Shown piece after piece: positions 45,319 to 57,534 of a stretch of 64,000 nucleotides of DNA; within the stretch, counting starts at the first letter, position 1; each line of letters starts with the position of its first letter. Made by a program: the position numbers and the translations under genes. The notes beneath the pieces were generated by a model. The model saw only the letters and a list, made by a program, of their open reading frames with translations, made no database searches and was not told the origin of the DNA. The stretch is from Klebsiella indica (GTDB lineage Bacteria; Pseudomonadota; Gammaproteobacteria; Enterobacterales; Enterobacteriaceae), in assembly GCF_005860775.1 (NCBI RefSeq), contig NZ_VCHQ01000012.1:1-64000 (forward strand). Reading direction: 5' to 3'.

Positions 45319-45565
45319 GTTCCCGATTCCGTGTCTGAATTAATTTTACCATCCGTTGCAGTTCTGCATCAGCCGGCTCACCATGATTCATTAACCAGTT
45401 GAATAAATCCGGATCGTCGTTTTCCAGCAGGCGGATAAACAACTGTTTGTCGCCATTGCTCAACGAATCGTACTCATGCTCGAAAAACGGCATGATGGAA
45501 ATATCAAGTTCACGCATACCCCGACGGCATGCCCAGTGGATACGAGCTTTATTGTTAATGTCCAT
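45299..45565 (-). CDS. sdhE: FAD assembly factor SdhE
   Basis: 88 residues, the E. coli YgfY length. A small cytoplasmic helix bundle that promotes covalent flavinylation of SdhA and FrdA. The RGxxE motif that contacts the flavoprotein is intact in [12 protein letters not shown] (residues 14-25). First gene of the sdhE-cptA pair and divergent from ygfZ. Confidence 0.95.
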   Translation of the reverse strand: MDINNKARIHWACRRGMRELDISIMPFFEHEYDSLSNGDKQLFIRLLENDDPDLFNWLMNHGEPADAELQRMVKLIQTRNRERGPVAI

Positions 45566-45867
45566 GTTGTCATTCCTGCACAGAGATATTGCTTAGTTTA
45601 ACGCGTTTTCGCTATCGACTTCACTGGAATATCAAGATTCGCGAACGCTATTCCATGAAATCCCTAAAAATACCCGGGTTTTGCTGAATGCCTCCCCCAC
45701 GATTAACGCGCCCGGCGCCATGCCGACTTGTGGGGATATTTATTCTTCTCCCTTGCCTTCGCTCTGGCGTTTAAGGGCACTCGTGGCCTGGCGAAAGCGC
45801 TTGCATTGCGCAATAGCTCTTTTACCATTAGTCGCACACTCTGCGTTAAGCTATTCAGGATATGACT
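45566..45867. other. Divergent sdhE-ygfZ intergenic region
   Basis: 302 bases that hold the two divergent promoters. An ORF (45681-45944) crosses it but has no ribosome site and runs into ygfZ in another frame, so it is not called. No further structure seen. Confidence 0.4.
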
Positions 45868-46851
45868 ATGGCTTTTACACCTTTTCCTCCGCGTCAGCCC
45901 TCCTCTTCCGCTCGCCTGCCGTTAACGCTGATGACGCTGGATGACTGGGCGCTGGCGACGATTACCGGCCCGGATGGCGAGAAATATCTGCAGGGGCAGA
46001 TTACTGCCGACGTCAGTCACCTGACCGACGAGCAGCATCTGCTTGCCGCGCATTGTGACGCCAAAGGCAAGATGTGGAGCAACCTGCGCGTTTTCCGCCG
46101 TAACGAGGGGTTTGCGTGGATTGAACGCCGCAGCCTGCGTGAAGCGCAACTGACCGAGCTAAAAAAATACGCAGTATTTTCTAAAGTGACGATCGCCGCC
46201 AATGATGACCTCGTGCTGTTAGGCGTCGCCGGTTTCCAGGCGCGCGCCGCGCTGGCGCCGCTGTTTGGCGAATTGCCTCATGCCGAAAAACAGGTTGTCA
46301 GCGAAGGCGCCACTAGCCTGCTGTGGTTTGCGCATCCGGCTGAACGTTTCCTGCTGGTGACCGATGTGGAAACCGCTACCCGCATCACCAACGCTCTGCG
46401 CGGTGAAGCCCAGCTTAATAACAGCCAGCAGTGGCTGGCGCTGAATATTGAAGCCGGTCTGCCGGTTATTGATAGCGCCAACAGCGCGCAGTTTATTCCG
46501 CAAGCCACCAACCTACAGGCGCTGGGCGGTATCAGTTTTAAGAAAGGCTGCTATACCGGTCAGGAAATGGTTGCCCGTGCTAAATTCCGGGGCGCCAACA
46601 AGCGCGCCCTGTGGTCTCTGGCGGGGAAAGCCAGCCGCGTACCGGAAGCCGGGGAAGACCTGGAGCTGAAAATGGGTGAAAACTGGCGTCGTACCGGCAC
46701 CGTTTTAGCCGCGGTGCAGTTAGACGATGGTCATCTGCTGGTGCAAGTGGTGATGAATAACGATATGGAGCCCGACAGCGTCTTCCGCGTACGTGATGAC
46801 ACCGGTAGCCTGGGCATCGTGCCGCTGCCATATTCGCTGGAAGAGCGTTAA
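45868..46851 (+). CDS. ygfZ: tRNA-modifying/iron-sulphur protein YgfZ
   Basis: 327 residues, a folate-dependent protein of the GcvT-like fold required for full activity of some Fe-S enzymes such as MiaB. The family signature [17 protein letters not shown] lies near 225 with the essential Cys. ATG 45868 is seven bases from AGGA; ATG 45862 is too close. It is divergent from sdhE and convergent with trhA. Confidence 0.94.
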   Translation: MAFTPFPPRQPSSSARLPLTLMTLDDWALATITGPDGEKYLQGQITADVSHLTDEQHLLAAHCDAKGKMWSNLRVFRRNEGFAWIERRSLREAQLTELKKYAVFSKVTIAANDDLVLLGVAGFQARAALAPLFGELPHAEKQVVSEGATSLLWFAHPAERFLLVTDVETATRITNALRGEAQLNNSQQWLALNIEAGLPVIDSANSAQFIPQATNLQALGGISFKKGCYTGQEMVARAKFRGANKRALWSLAGKASRVPEAGEDLELKMGENWRRTGTVLAAVQLDDGHLLVQVVMNNDMEPDSVFRVRDDTGSLGIVPLPYSLEER

Positions 46852-46872
46852 GGCCCGATTATAGCCTTAGCA

Positions 46873-46898
46873 GAGCCGTCTCCCCGGAGGCGGCGCTC
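46873..46898. terminator. Hairpin between convergent ygfZ and trhA
   Basis: GAGCCGTCTCC-CC-GGAGGCGGCGCTC forms a strong near-perfect stem 21 bases after the ygfZ stop. No good T-run follows, so it is a probable but unproven transcript end. Confidence 0.5.
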
Positions 46899-46956
46899 TA
46901 AAACGTCGAGCGCACAACATGGTCGGAGGGAGTTTCCCGATGACGCTTTATTAAAC

Positions 46957-47643
<687 letters not shown>

Positions 47644-47771
47644 TCACTTAGGTTAACTGAGAATGATTCCAGTGAACACCTGTTAGCTAAAATAAAAAGG
47701 TGAATATTTATTAACAATATAAAATCATAAAGTTACAGATAAATTTCAACTAACAGTCGTTCGCTTTTTAA

Positions 47772-48083
47772 TTAAAGCTTTTCAAATTCAATCACATAAA
47801 ACTGCTTTTCATGCGGATAGATCTCTGCAATTACCTTTTTCAGCTGCGGCAGCGTCATATTTTCCTGCTGAGCCTGCAATTCACTCAGAGTATCCAGAGT
47901 CACCGTTGATGTCGCCAGTACGCGAATGGCGCAGAAATAGCCATCATCTTCATAGCGGCCAACGCGCAGAATATCGCCCGCTTTAAAGTGCGATTCAGAC
48001 GCATCGCGGATGGTAATGGTCTTGCGCCCGGCGAGGATGTCCTCCTGAAAACGCTGAAAAAAAGTGATGTCATTTGGCTGCAT
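47772..48083 (-). CDS. yqfB: YqfB: N4-acetylcytidine amidohydrolase (ASCH domain)
   Basis: 103 residues, the E. coli length, a single ASCH domain. E. coli YqfB hydrolyses N4-acetylcytidine. Catalytic candidates (Lys in GRKTITIRD near 20, Thr and Glu nearby) are conserved. Minus strand, divergent from the RpiR-type gene with 43 bases between. Confidence 0.92.
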   Translation of the reverse strand: MQPNDITFFQRFQEDILAGRKTITIRDASESHFKAGDILRVGRYEDDGYFCAIRVLATSTVTLDTLSELQAQQENMTLPQLKKVIAEIYPHEKQFYVIEFEKL

Positions 48084-48126
48084 GATATCATTCCGTCCTG
48101 GTCATTATGAATTGTGAGTTTGCCCT

Positions 48127-48861
48127 GTGAGTATCTTCTCCCACGCCGCTATCGCCAGTCTCAATAATCTTGAGATGATGGTCTATCACTACGTCATTAA
48201 AAATCGCGACAAAGTGATGTACATGACCATCCGCGAACTGGCGGAAGCCGCCGGGGTCTCGACGACTACCGTCCTGCGCTTCTGCCGCAAGCTACAGTGC
48301 GAAGGTTACTCGGAGTTTCGCGTACGCTTTAAATTATATTTAGAGCAGGATGAGCCGCAACAGGCCAATTTTGGCGCCAGCGAAATAATAAGCTTTTTTA
48401 AAAGCGTGAATAACGATGAATTTGACCAGCTACTCGCCCAGGCGGTCGATATTATTCTCGCTTCCGAGAGAATTATTTTCGTCGGCGCCGGAACCTCCGG
48501 TGCGCTGGCAAAATATGGCGCACGCTTTTTCTCTAACGTCGGAAAATTCAGTAATCATATCGACGATCCTTATTTTCCGGTTACCAGTGATATGGCGCGT
48601 CATGCGCTGGCAATTGTGCTGTCCGTCTCCGGTGAAACCGAAGAGATCCTGCGCTTCGCCAGCCAGTTCAGCCTGCATCGCTGCAAGGTGATGTCCATCA
48701 CCAGCCACGAACACTCGCGGCTGGCAAAGCTGGCCGATTTCAATCTCTCCTGGCATGTGCCGCAAACGCGTATTGCTGGCGGTTATGATATTACCACGCA
48801 GATCCCGGTGATTTATATTCTTGAAACGCTGGGACGTAAATTAGCGCGCAAACTCATCTGA
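48127..48861 (+). CDS. RpiR-family transcriptional regulator
   Basis: 244 residues. The N-terminal 75 residues form the RpiR HTH domain (TIRELAEAAGVSTTTVLRFC), and 85-235 form a SIS sugar-phosphate-binding domain (FVGAGTSGALAKYG, VLSVSGETEEIL). A GTG at 48127 is the only start that preserves the domain; the ribosome site is weak. It lies 120 bases upstream of bglA on the same strand, so it probably controls the 6-phospho-beta-glucosidase in response to a sugar phosphate. I do not recall it at this site in E. coli K-12, where bglA follows yqfB. Confidence 0.8.
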   Translation: MSIFSHAAIASLNNLEMMVYHYVIKNRDKVMYMTIRELAEAAGVSTTTVLRFCRKLQCEGYSEFRVRFKLYLEQDEPQQANFGASEIISFFKSVNNDEFDQLLAQAVDIILASERIIFVGAGTSGALAKYGARFFSNVGKFSNHIDDPYFPVTSDMARHALAIVLSVSGETEEILRFASQFSLHRCKVMSITSHEHSRLAKLADFNLSWHVPQTRIAGGYDITTQIPVIYILETLGRKLARKLI

Positions 48862-48975
48862 AAATAACAGGATGTTTTTTCGATGTAACAAATCCCACGC
48901 CGGGTAAATTGTTATATCGTGACATTTATATTCTCTTTGTTAGACTCAAACCAGATTGTATTAATTTGAGATTGA

Positions 48976-50415
<1,440 letters not shown>

Positions 50416-50423
50416 CTCAGCCA

Positions 50424-50502
50424 CGCCGGGCGGCGCTACGCTTGCAACGCCCTACAAAACCATAGGCCCGGTAAGCAATTAGCGCTACCGGGCGTTTATT
50501 TT
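50424..50502 (+). terminator. REP units and terminator after bglA
   Basis: A REP-like unit cgccgggcggcgctacgctt is followed by GCCCGGTA...TACCGGGC (50466-50493) and then gtttatttt. The second hairpin with its T-rich tail can end bglA transcripts; it overlaps the end of convergent ygfF. Confidence 0.65.
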
Positions 50503-51239
50503 CCACCCGCTAATTCAAGAAAACTCCCCGTCACATACGAAGCTTTCTCACTCAGTAACCAGACAATGGCCTGCGCGACCTCCTCCGGCTGGCCGCCGCG
50601 CTGCATAGGGAGCATCGACTTAACGCGATCAACCCGCCCTGGCTCACCGCCGGAAGCATGCATTTCGGTATAGATAAGACCAGGGCGCACACAGTTCACG
50701 CGAATCCCCTGGGCCGCTACTTCCAGCGCCAGCCCGGTAGTGAGCGTATCCACGGCCCCTTTTGACGCCGCATAGTCAACATATTCGAAAGGCGCTCCCA
50801 GCCGCGATGCCACAGATGAAACATTAACAATCGCACCACCCTGCCCCCCGTGCTTTCTGGACATCCGCTTTACCGCCTCCCGACAACAGAGGAAATAGCC
50901 TGTCACATTGGTCGCCAGTACGCGATTAATCCGTTCAGCGGTTAAATTTTCTATCGTGCTCTGTTCAAACAAAATCCCGGCGTTATTCACCAACGCGCTC
51001 AGCGGCTCAGCTTCGCGATCGATGGCTTCGAACATCGCCATAACCTGGCTTTCATCGCTGATGTCGGCACGCAAAGCAAAGGCATTCCTGCCTGCGGCAA
51101 TAATCGAATTCACGACCTCTGTAGCCGCTCGAATATTGTGATGAAAGTTAACCGCGACGGTATAGCCCTCTTCTGCCAGTTGCAGAGCCGTCGCCCGTCC
51201 TATCCCACGACTACCGCCGGTAACCAGTGCTATTGCCAT
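50496..51239 (-). CDS. ygfF: YgfF: short-chain dehydrogenase/reductase
   Basis: 247 residues of the classical SDR family, NAD(P)-binding. The nucleotide loop VTGGSRGIGRA (6-16), NNAG near 87, catalytic Ser in VNVSSVA and YVDYAASKGAV (Tyr-x3-Lys near 156) are all present, so it should be active. The substrate is unknown. Gene order bglA-ygfF-gcvP as in E. coli. Confidence 0.92.
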   Translation of the reverse strand: MAIALVTGGSRGIGRATALQLAEEGYTVAVNFHHNIRAATEVVNSIIAAGRNAFALRADISDESQVMAMFEAIDREAEPLSALVNNAGILFEQSTIENLTAERINRVLATNVTGYFLCCREAVKRMSRKHGGQGGAIVNVSSVASRLGAPFEYVDYAASKGAVDTLTTGLALEVAAQGIRVNCVRPGLIYTEMHASGGEPGRVDRVKSMLPMQRGGQPEEVAQAIVWLLSEKASYVTGSFLELAGGK

Positions 51240-51249
51240 ATCATTTCTC

Positions 51250-51277
51250 CTAAAAATAAAGGCGCCGAAGCGCCTTT
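51250..51277 (-). terminator. Intrinsic terminator of gcvTHP
   Basis: Perfect 8-bp stem AAAGGCGC/GCGCCTTT with a CGAA tetraloop; on the minus strand it is followed by atttttagg, 20 bases after the gcvP stop. Confidence 0.85.
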
Positions 51278-51299
51278 AAAAGATAGTCGAATCAGCTGA

Positions 51300-54173
51300 T
51301 TACTGATATTCAGCGATCGGTACGCAGGAACAGAACAGGTTACGATCGCCGTAAACATCATCCAGACGTTTCACGGTCGGCCAGTATTTATTGTTCAGCC
51401 CTGCCGGGAATACCGCCAGCTCGCGACTGTAAGGATGGTTCCACTCGCTCACCAGTTCGCCCTGCGTGTGCGGCGCGTTAACCAGCGGGTTATCCGCCAG
51501 CGGCCACTCACCGGCCTTCACGCGATCGATTTCCGCGCGAATCGCCAGCATCGCATTGATAAAGCGATCCAGCTCCATCTTGCTTTCCGATTCCGTCGGT
51601 TCAACCATCAGCGTACCCGCCACCGGGAACGACATGGTCGGCGCATGGAAGCCGTAGTCGATCAAACGCTTGGCAATATCCAGTTCGCTGATGCCGGTCT
51701 CTTCTTTCAGCGGACGGATGTCGAGAATACACTCGTGCGCCACGCGGCCATCACGACCGGTATACAGCACCGGAAATGCATCTTTCAGCCGGCTGGCGAT
51801 ATAGTTGGCGTTCAGAATCGCCACCTGACTTGCCTGCTTCAGCCCTTCCGCCCCCATCATGCGGATGTACATCCAGCTGATCGGCAGAATGGATGCGCTG
51901 CCGAACGGGGCGGCAGACACCGCGCCCTGACGGGTCAGCATCCCTTCGATGTGCACCACGCTGTGACCCGGAACAAACGGCGCCAGATGCGATTTCACAC
52001 CGATCGGCCCCATACCCGGGCCGCCGCCGCCGTGCGGAATGCAGAAGGTTTTATGCAGGTTGAGGTGCGAAACGTCTGCGCCGATAAAACCCGGAGAGGT
52101 AATGCCGACCTGCGCGTTCATATTGGCACCATCAAGATAAACCTGACCGCCGAACTGATGCACTATCTCGCACACATCACGAATGGTTTCTTCGTACACG
52201 CCGTGGGTGGATGGGTAAGTGACCATGATGCAGGAGAGGTTCTGCGCATGCTGCTCCGCTTTCGCCCGCAGATCCGCTAAGTCGATATTGCCGTTTTTAT
52301 CGCAGGCCACTACCACCACCTGCATTCCTGCCATATGCGCTGAAGCCGGGTTGGTGCCGTGAGCCGAAGCGGGGATCAGGCAGATATCACGATGCCCTTC
52401 ATTGCGGCTTTCGTGGTAATGACGAATCGCCAGCAGACCCGCGTATTCGCCCTGTGCGCCAGAGTTCGGCTGCATACACACGGCGTCATAGCCCGTCAGT
52501 TTCACCAGCCAGTCAGAAAGCTGGCTGATCATCTGATGATACCCTTCCGCCTGATCTGCCGGACAAAACGGATGCAGTTCCGCAAATTCCGGCCAGGTGA
52601 TGGGGATCATCTCGGCGGCGGCATTGAGCTTCATAGTACAGGAACCCAGCGGGATCATCGCCTGGTTCAGCGCCAGATCCTTACGCTCCAGCGCATGCAT
52701 ATAGCGCATCATCTCCGTTTCGCTATGGTAGCGGTTAAATACCGGATGCGTCAGGATCGCGTCATCACGCAACATGCAGGCCGGAATTGAGCGGCTATCA
52801 AGCGCCACATCTTTATCCAGCGTATCAATGTTAAGGCCGTGGTCGTCACCCAGCAGGACAGAGAACAGTTGCCGCACATTTTCGCGGGTTGTCGTTTCAT
52901 CCAGCGTGATGCCAACGGCGTTGTGGATGTCGCTGCGCAGGTTGATCTCTGCCGCTTCCGCGCGCGCCAGAACGGCGGCTTTATCCGCGACTTCCACACA
53001 CAGGGTGTCAAAATAGTGCGCGTGACGCAGTTTCAGCCCTTTTTGCTGTACGCCCGCCGCCAGAATGTCGGTCAGGCGGTGAATGCGATTAGCAATGCGC
53101 TTCAGCCCAACCGGGCCGTGATAAACGGCATACAGGCTGGCGATGTTGGCCAGCAGCACCTGAGAAGTACAAATATTGGAGTTGGCTTTCTCGCGACGGA
53201 TATGCTGTTCGCGAGTCTGCATCGCCATGCGCAGTGCGGTATTGCCCGCCGCATCTTTCGATACGCCGATAATACGGCCCGGCATAGAGCGTTTGAATTC
53301 ATCTTTGGCGGCAAAGAACGCCGCGTGTGGGCCGCCGTAGCCCATCGGTACGCCGAAGCGTTGCGCAGAGCCGAACACAATGTCCGCACCCTGCTTGCCC
53401 GGCGCCGTCAGCAGCACCAGCGCCATAAAGTCAGCGGCCACGCTAACGATAACTTTACGCGACTTCAGTTCGCTAATCAGCGCGCTGTAGTCGTGAACTT
53501 CACCGGTGGTGCCAACCTGCTGCAACAGCACGCCGAACACATCCTGGTGATCCAGCGCTTTTTCCGCATCATCGACAATAACATCGAAACCAAAGGTTTT
53601 CGCCCGGGTGCGCACCACGTCCAGCGTTTGCGGATGAACGTCAGAGGCGACAAAGAAACGGCTGGCGTTTTTCAGTTTGCTGATGCGTTTTGCCATTGCC
53701 ATCGCTTCCGCTGCGGCGGTGGCTTCATCCAGCAACGAAGCGGAGGCCATATCCAGCCCGGTCAGATCCAGCGTCACCTGCTGGAAATTCAGCAGCGCTT
53801 CCAGACGCCCCTGCGAAACTTCCGGCTGATAAGGCGTATACGCAGTGTACCAGCCCGGATTTTCCAGCATATTGCGCAGGATAACCGGCGGCAGCTGCAC
53901 CGCGGTATAACCCATGCCAATGTAAGACGTGAAGCGCTTGTTGCGACCGGCAATCGCTTTTAATTCTGCCAGCGCGGCGTATTCCGTCGCCGCTTCACCT
54001 ACCTGCGGCGGCGTGGCAAGCTGAATGTCTTGCGGCACAATCTGGCAGATTAGGGCGTTTAGCGACCCGGCGCCAACGGCATTCAGCATCTCTTGCTGCT
54101 GCGCGGCATCCGGTCCGATATGGCGTGTAATGAAAGCGCCGCTATTTTCAAGCTGGCTTAACGTCTGTGTCAT
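51300..54173 (-). CDS. gcvP: Glycine decarboxylase (P protein)
   Basis: 957 residues, the PLP-dependent P protein of the glycine cleavage system, releasing CO2 from glycine and passing aminomethyl to lipoyl-GcvH. The PLP lysine is in [18 protein letters not shown] near 705, and the glycine-rich loop follows. Two homologous halves (N-half without the lysine) are as in other single-chain P proteins. Last gene of gcvT-gcvH-gcvP, separated from gcvH by a REP and an ERIC element. Confidence 0.97.
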   Translation of the reverse strand: MTQTLSQLENSGAFITRHIGPDAAQQQEMLNAVGAGSLNALICQIVPQDIQLATPPQVGEAATEYAALAELKAIAGRNKRFTSYIGMGYTAVQLPPVILRNMLENPGWYTAYTPYQPEVSQGRLEALLNFQQVTLDLTGLDMASASLLDEATAAAEAMAMAKRISKLKNASRFFVASDVHPQTLDVVRTRAKTFGFDVIVDDAEKALDHQDVFGVLLQQVGTTGEVHDYSALISELKSRKVIVSVAADFMALVLLTAPGKQGADIVFGSAQRFGVPMGYGGPHAAFFAAKDEFKRSMPGRIIGVSKDAAGNTALRMAMQTREQHIRREKANSNICTSQVLLANIASLYAVYHGPVGLKRIANRIHRLTDILAAGVQQKGLKLRHAHYFDTLCVEVADKAAVLARAEAAEINLRSDIHNAVGITLDETTTRENVRQLFSVLLGDDHGLNIDTLDKDVALDSRSIPACMLRDDAILTHPVFNRYHSETEMMRYMHALERKDLALNQAMIPLGSCTMKLNAAAEMIPITWPEFAELHPFCPADQAEGYHQMISQLSDWLVKLTGYDAVCMQPNSGAQGEYAGLLAIRHYHESRNEGHRDICLIPASAHGTNPASAHMAGMQVVVVACDKNGNIDLADLRAKAEQHAQNLSCIMVTYPSTHGVYEETIRDVCEIVHQFGGQVYLDGANMNAQVGITSPGFIGADVSHLNLHKTFCIPHGGGGPGMGPIGVKSHLAPFVPGHSVVHIEGMLTRQGAVSAAPFGSASILPISWMYIRMMGAEGLKQASQVAILNANYIASRLKDAFPVLYTGRDGRVAHECILDIRPLKEETGISELDIAKRLIDYGFHAPTMSFPVAGTLMVEPTESESKMELDRFINAMLAIRAEIDRVKAGEWPLADNPLVNAPHTQGELVSEWNHPYSRELAVFPAGLNNKYWPTVKRLDDVYGDRNLFCSCVPIAEYQ

Positions 54174-54225
54174 GGGCGATGGTTCCTGAAACGTGCGGTG
54201 AATCGTGGTTGTCTCTGGCTCAATT

Positions 54226-54256
54226 GCCCGGTGGCGCTAACGCTTACCGGGCCTAC
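54226..54256. repeat. REP element between gcvP and gcvH
   Basis: gcccggtggcgctaacgcttaccgggcctac is a typical REP palindrome. It lies in the operon between gcvH and gcvP, next to an ERIC element, and may modulate relative expression. Confidence 0.7.
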
Positions 54257-54270
54257 GCGTGCGAAAACGA

Positions 54271-54393
54271 ATACGCAAAATCATTCACATGGCAGGACGG
54301 CGGCGACGCAGAGAATCCCAGGAGCTTACATAAGTAAGTGACTGGGATAAGCGAGGAGGCCAACACACCTGCAACATGAAGGATGACGCGTAT
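54271..54393. repeat. ERIC element inside the gcv operon
   Basis: It contains the ERIC core gaatcccaggagcttacat directly followed by aagtaagtgactgggataag, flanked by the outer arms (atacgcaaaatcattc ... ggatgacgcgtat). The element ends exactly at the gcvH stop codon (54394-54396). Confidence 0.88.
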
Positions 54394-54783
54394 TTATTCG
54401 TCTTCTAACAATGCTTCGTATGCGGTTGCATCCAGCAGCGCATCGATTTCACTTTCGTCACTGGCTTTGATTTTGAAGATCCAACCGCCCGCATATGGCT
54501 CGCTGTTGACCAGTTCCGGGGAATCGTTCAGATCTTCATTGACGGCAACGATTTCACCGCTAACTGGCGCATAAATATCAGAAGCCGCTTTTACCGACTC
54601 GGCAACGGCGCAGTCAGCGCCCGCGTCAACGGTCGCGCCCACTTCCGGCAGGTCAACGAAAACCATATCGCCAAGCAGCTCCTGCGCGTGCTCAGTGATG
54701 CCGACGGTATAGGTGCCATCCGCTTCTTTGCGCAGCCATTCGTGTTCTTTGCTGTATTTCAGTTCTGCTGGTACGTTGCTCAT
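54394..54783 (-). CDS. gcvH: Glycine cleavage H protein
   Basis: 129 residues, the lipoyl carrier of the glycine cleavage system. The lipoylated lysine is in [15 protein letters not shown] (about residue 65). ATG 54783 matches the E. coli N-terminus [10 protein letters not shown]; the frame extends nine codons up. It lies 23 bases after gcvT. Confidence 0.97.
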   Translation of the reverse strand: MSNVPAELKYSKEHEWLRKEADGTYTVGITEHAQELLGDMVFVDLPEVGATVDAGADCAVAESVKAASDIYAPVSGEIVAVNEDLNDSPELVNSEPYAGGWIFKIKASDESEIDALLDATAYEALLEDE

Positions 54784-54806
54784 CAATTCATCTCCAAAAG
54801 GGGAAA

Positions 54807-55901
54807 TCACACCACGGCTTTGCCGTTGCGTACAAAAACGGGTTTCGTCACTTTTACCGGCATTTCGCGGTTGCGGATCTGCACCACGGCGGTTTCACCA
54901 ATGCCTGCCGGCACACGCGCTAAGGCAATGCTGTAACCCAGTGTGGGGGAGAAGGTGCCGCTGGTGATAATGCCTTCTTTCTGATTACCATCGGCATCGC
55001 TAAAGTGGACCGGCAGGCCGCCGCGCAGGACGCCTTTCTCAGTCATTACCAGCCCCACCAGCTTCTCGGTGCCTTTTTCACGCTGCAGTTCCAGCGCTTC
55101 GCGACCGATAAAATCACGATCAGCGGGCTCCCAGGCGATGGTCCAGCCCATATTCGCCGCCAGCGGAGAGACGCTTTCATCCATCTCCTGGCCGTAAAGA
55201 TTCATCCCCGCCTCCAGGCGCAGCGTATCCCGGGCGCCAAGGCCGCACGGCTTAACGCCTGCGTCCAGCAGGCCACGCCAGAAACCTGCCGCCTGCTCGT
55301 TCGGCAGCGCGATTTCATAGCCCGCTTCCCCGGTATAGCCGGTGGTGGCGATAAACAGGTCGCCGGACTGCACGCCAAAAAAGGGCTTCATGCCTTCAAC
55401 GGCCTGCCGCTGGGTCTCGGTAAACAGCGTGGCCGCTCTCTCCTGCGCCTTCGGCCCCTGTACGGCAATCAGGGAAAGATCGTCGCGCACGGTTACCCCA
55501 AGGCCATAGGATTCAGAATGCTGAGCAATCCAGGCGAGATCTTTCTCACGGGTGGCGGAGTTAACAACAAGGCGGAAATAATCTTCAGAAAGGAAATAAA
55601 CAATCAGGTCATCAATGACGCCGCCGGAGGCAGTCAGCATTCCGCTATAGAGCGCTTTACCCGGGACGGTAAGCTTCGCCACGTCATTCGCCAGTAAATA
55701 GCGCAGAAATTCGCGGATACGGCTACCATGAAAGTCCACGATGGTCATATGCGACACATCAAACATCCCGGCATCACGACGCACCGTGTGATGCTCATCG
55801 ATCTGCGATCCGTAATGCAGCGGCATCATCCAGCCATGGAAATCCACCATGCGCGCGCCGCATAACGTGTGTTGTTCAAACAACGGAGTCTGTTGAGCCA
55901 T
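54807..55901 (-). CDS. gcvT: Aminomethyltransferase (T protein)
   Basis: 364 residues, tetrahydrofolate-dependent T protein that turns the aminomethyl-lipoyl group into methylene-THF and ammonia. The folate site Asp lies in [14 protein letters not shown] near 100, and [13 protein letters not shown] near 195 is the family signature. First gene of the operon; the ~420 bases upstream should hold the gcv promoter with GcvA, Lrp and PurR control as known in E. coli. Confidence 0.97.
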   Translation of the reverse strand: MAQQTPLFEQHTLCGARMVDFHGWMMPLHYGSQIDEHHTVRRDAGMFDVSHMTIVDFHGSRIREFLRYLLANDVAKLTVPGKALYSGMLTASGGVIDDLIVYFLSEDYFRLVVNSATREKDLAWIAQHSESYGLGVTVRDDLSLIAVQGPKAQERAATLFTETQRQAVEGMKPFFGVQSGDLFIATTGYTGEAGYEIALPNEQAAGFWRGLLDAGVKPCGLGARDTLRLEAGMNLYGQEMDESVSPLAANMGWTIAWEPADRDFIGREALELQREKGTEKLVGLVMTEKGVLRGGLPVHFSDADGNQKEGIITSGTFSPTLGYSIALARVPAGIGETAVVQIRNREMPVKVTKPVFVRNGKAVV

Positions 55902-56321
55902 CTTTTCCTCATCGAATAAAACGGAAACCAGCCACTGGTTTTAGCGATTTTACGCCGCAAACGCGCCGCCGCCATCGCTGACGAACACCGACGCAAACGT
56001 TCTCTTTGGCCTGAACTTACCACCGAAATCCGGACTAAACCATAAGCTAAATCAGGACATCACATTAGCTTATGACAAAAATCCACGGCACAACCAACAG
56101 AACTTTAAACTAAAAAATCACCTATTATTCCGCGCAAAATAAAACAAAATCGCCAATGAAGCAGAAAATTATGACATTTAATGTTGAATTAAAAACCTAA
56201 GATCGGTGATGAAAATAAGACGGCATTAATAAAACTAATGCGAAAAAAGAGGTGAAATTAGATTATTTCAAATGAGAGAGGGTAGCCCGGCGCGGAGGCC
56301 GGGGAAATAAATGTGACGAAC
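55902..56321. other. gcvT upstream control region
   Basis: About 420 bases between gcvT and ubiI. The part 56040-56280 is very AT-rich, as expected for the Lrp-bound gcv control region of E. coli. Next to ubiI is a small hairpin CCCGGC/GCCGGG (56286-56303). No glycine riboswitch was recognised. Confidence 0.4.
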
Positions 56322-57524
56322 TTAACGTAACCAGGCAGGAAGGTCGTTTAACCCCATCGCCTGACGAATAAGCTGTGGCTTCACGCCGGGTAACGTATCC
56401 GCCAGCTTGAGGCCGATGTCGCGCAGTAGCTTCTTCGCCGGATGGCTGCCGGAGAACATCTCGCGAAATCCCTGCATCCCCGCCAGCATCAACGCTGCGC
56501 TATGCTTACGCCTGCGCTCGTAGCGACGCAGATACAGATGCTGACCGATATCCTTACCCTGCGCATGCAGGCGTTTCAGTTCATCAATCAGCTCGGCGGC
56601 ATCCATAAAACCAAGGTTAACGCCCTGCCCGGCCAGCGGGTGAATAGTGTGAGCGGCATCGCCAACCAACGCCAGGCGATGGGCGGCAAACTGACGGGCA
56701 TAGCGGCCGGTCAACGGAAAGACCTGACGCTCGCTCTCAACGGCGCACAACCCCAGACGATTATCAAAAGCAATATTCAGCGCCTGGTTGAAAGCGGGTG
56801 CCTCTGCCTGTTGCATCCGTTTCGCTGCCTCGGGAGACAGCGACCAGACGATAGAGCAGAGATGCGGATCGCTCAGCGGCAAAAACGCCAGGATGCCTTC
56901 GCCGTGGAACGCCTGGCGAGCAATCGCTTCGTGCGGCGCTTCAGTGCGAATGGTAGCGACCAGCGCGTGATGCTGATAATCCCAGTACGTCAGCGGAATG
57001 TCGGCATTGTTGCGCAACCACGAATTGGCGCCGTCAGCGCCAATCACCAGCCGGGCGGTTAACATACTGCCATCCTGCAGGCTAAGAAAGGCTTCATTTT
57101 CCCCCCAGGCGACATGCTGCAACTGGGCCGGAGCCAGCAAGGTGACGTCGGAACAACGCTGCGCTTTTTGCCACAGAGCATGGTGTATCACCGCGTTTTC
57201 AATAATATGCCCCAGGTGGCTAAAGCCCATGCTTTGATCATCGAAGCGAATGCGACCAAAACTGTCTTTATCCCACACTTCCATGCCGTGATAGCAACTG
57301 GCGCGTCGGGCAATGATATCCTGCCAGACGCCCAGTTTGCTCAATAGCGTTTCGCTGGCGGCGTTAATCGCCGACACCCGCAGCGCCGGCGGCGCATCGG
57401 CGTTCAGCGGTTGAGGCTCAGCCTGTTCCAGCACCGCAACGCGCAGCCCGCTACCCTGCAACCCGCAGGCAACCGCCAGCCCCACCATTCCACCGCCCAC
57501 AATGGCGACATCAACACTTTGCAC
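56322..57524 (-). CDS. ubiI: FAD-dependent 2-octaprenylphenol hydroxylase UbiI
   Basis: 400 residues, class A flavoprotein monooxygenase that adds the C5 hydroxyl in ubiquinone synthesis. FAD motifs: IVGGGMVGLAVACGL (8-22), the DG motif GADGANSWLR near 162, and LVGDAAHTIHPLAGQGVN near 285. It is in one transcription unit with ubiH (ten bases upstream) and pepP. Confidence 0.95.
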   Translation of the reverse strand: MQSVDVAIVGGGMVGLAVACGLQGSGLRVAVLEQAEPQPLNADAPPALRVSAINAASETLLSKLGVWQDIIARRASCYHGMEVWDKDSFGRIRFDDQSMGFSHLGHIIENAVIHHALWQKAQRCSDVTLLAPAQLQHVAWGENEAFLSLQDGSMLTARLVIGADGANSWLRNNADIPLTYWDYQHHALVATIRTEAPHEAIARQAFHGEGILAFLPLSDPHLCSIVWSLSPEAAKRMQQAEAPAFNQALNIAFDNRLGLCAVESERQVFPLTGRYARQFAAHRLALVGDAAHTIHPLAGQGVNLGFMDAAELIDELKRLHAQGKDIGQHLYLRRYERRRKHSAALMLAGMQGFREMFSGSHPAKKLLRDIGLKLADTLPGVKPQLIRQAMGLNDLPAWLR

Positions 57525-57534
57525 GTTTCACTCC

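Noticed and set aside
44908..45565. sdhE-cptA as a novel toxin-antitoxin pair
   Set aside because: The pair is an ordinary enteric core locus; the toxin-antitoxin reading is an older proposal and SdhE is an established flavinylation factor.
52839..53963. 374-codon open frame opposite gcvP
   Set aside because: Antisense shadow of gcvP, no family motifs, no ribosome site.
55902..56321. Glycine riboswitch upstream of gcvT
   Set aside because: No tandem aptamer-like conserved segments were recognised; enteric gcv operons are known to use protein regulators.
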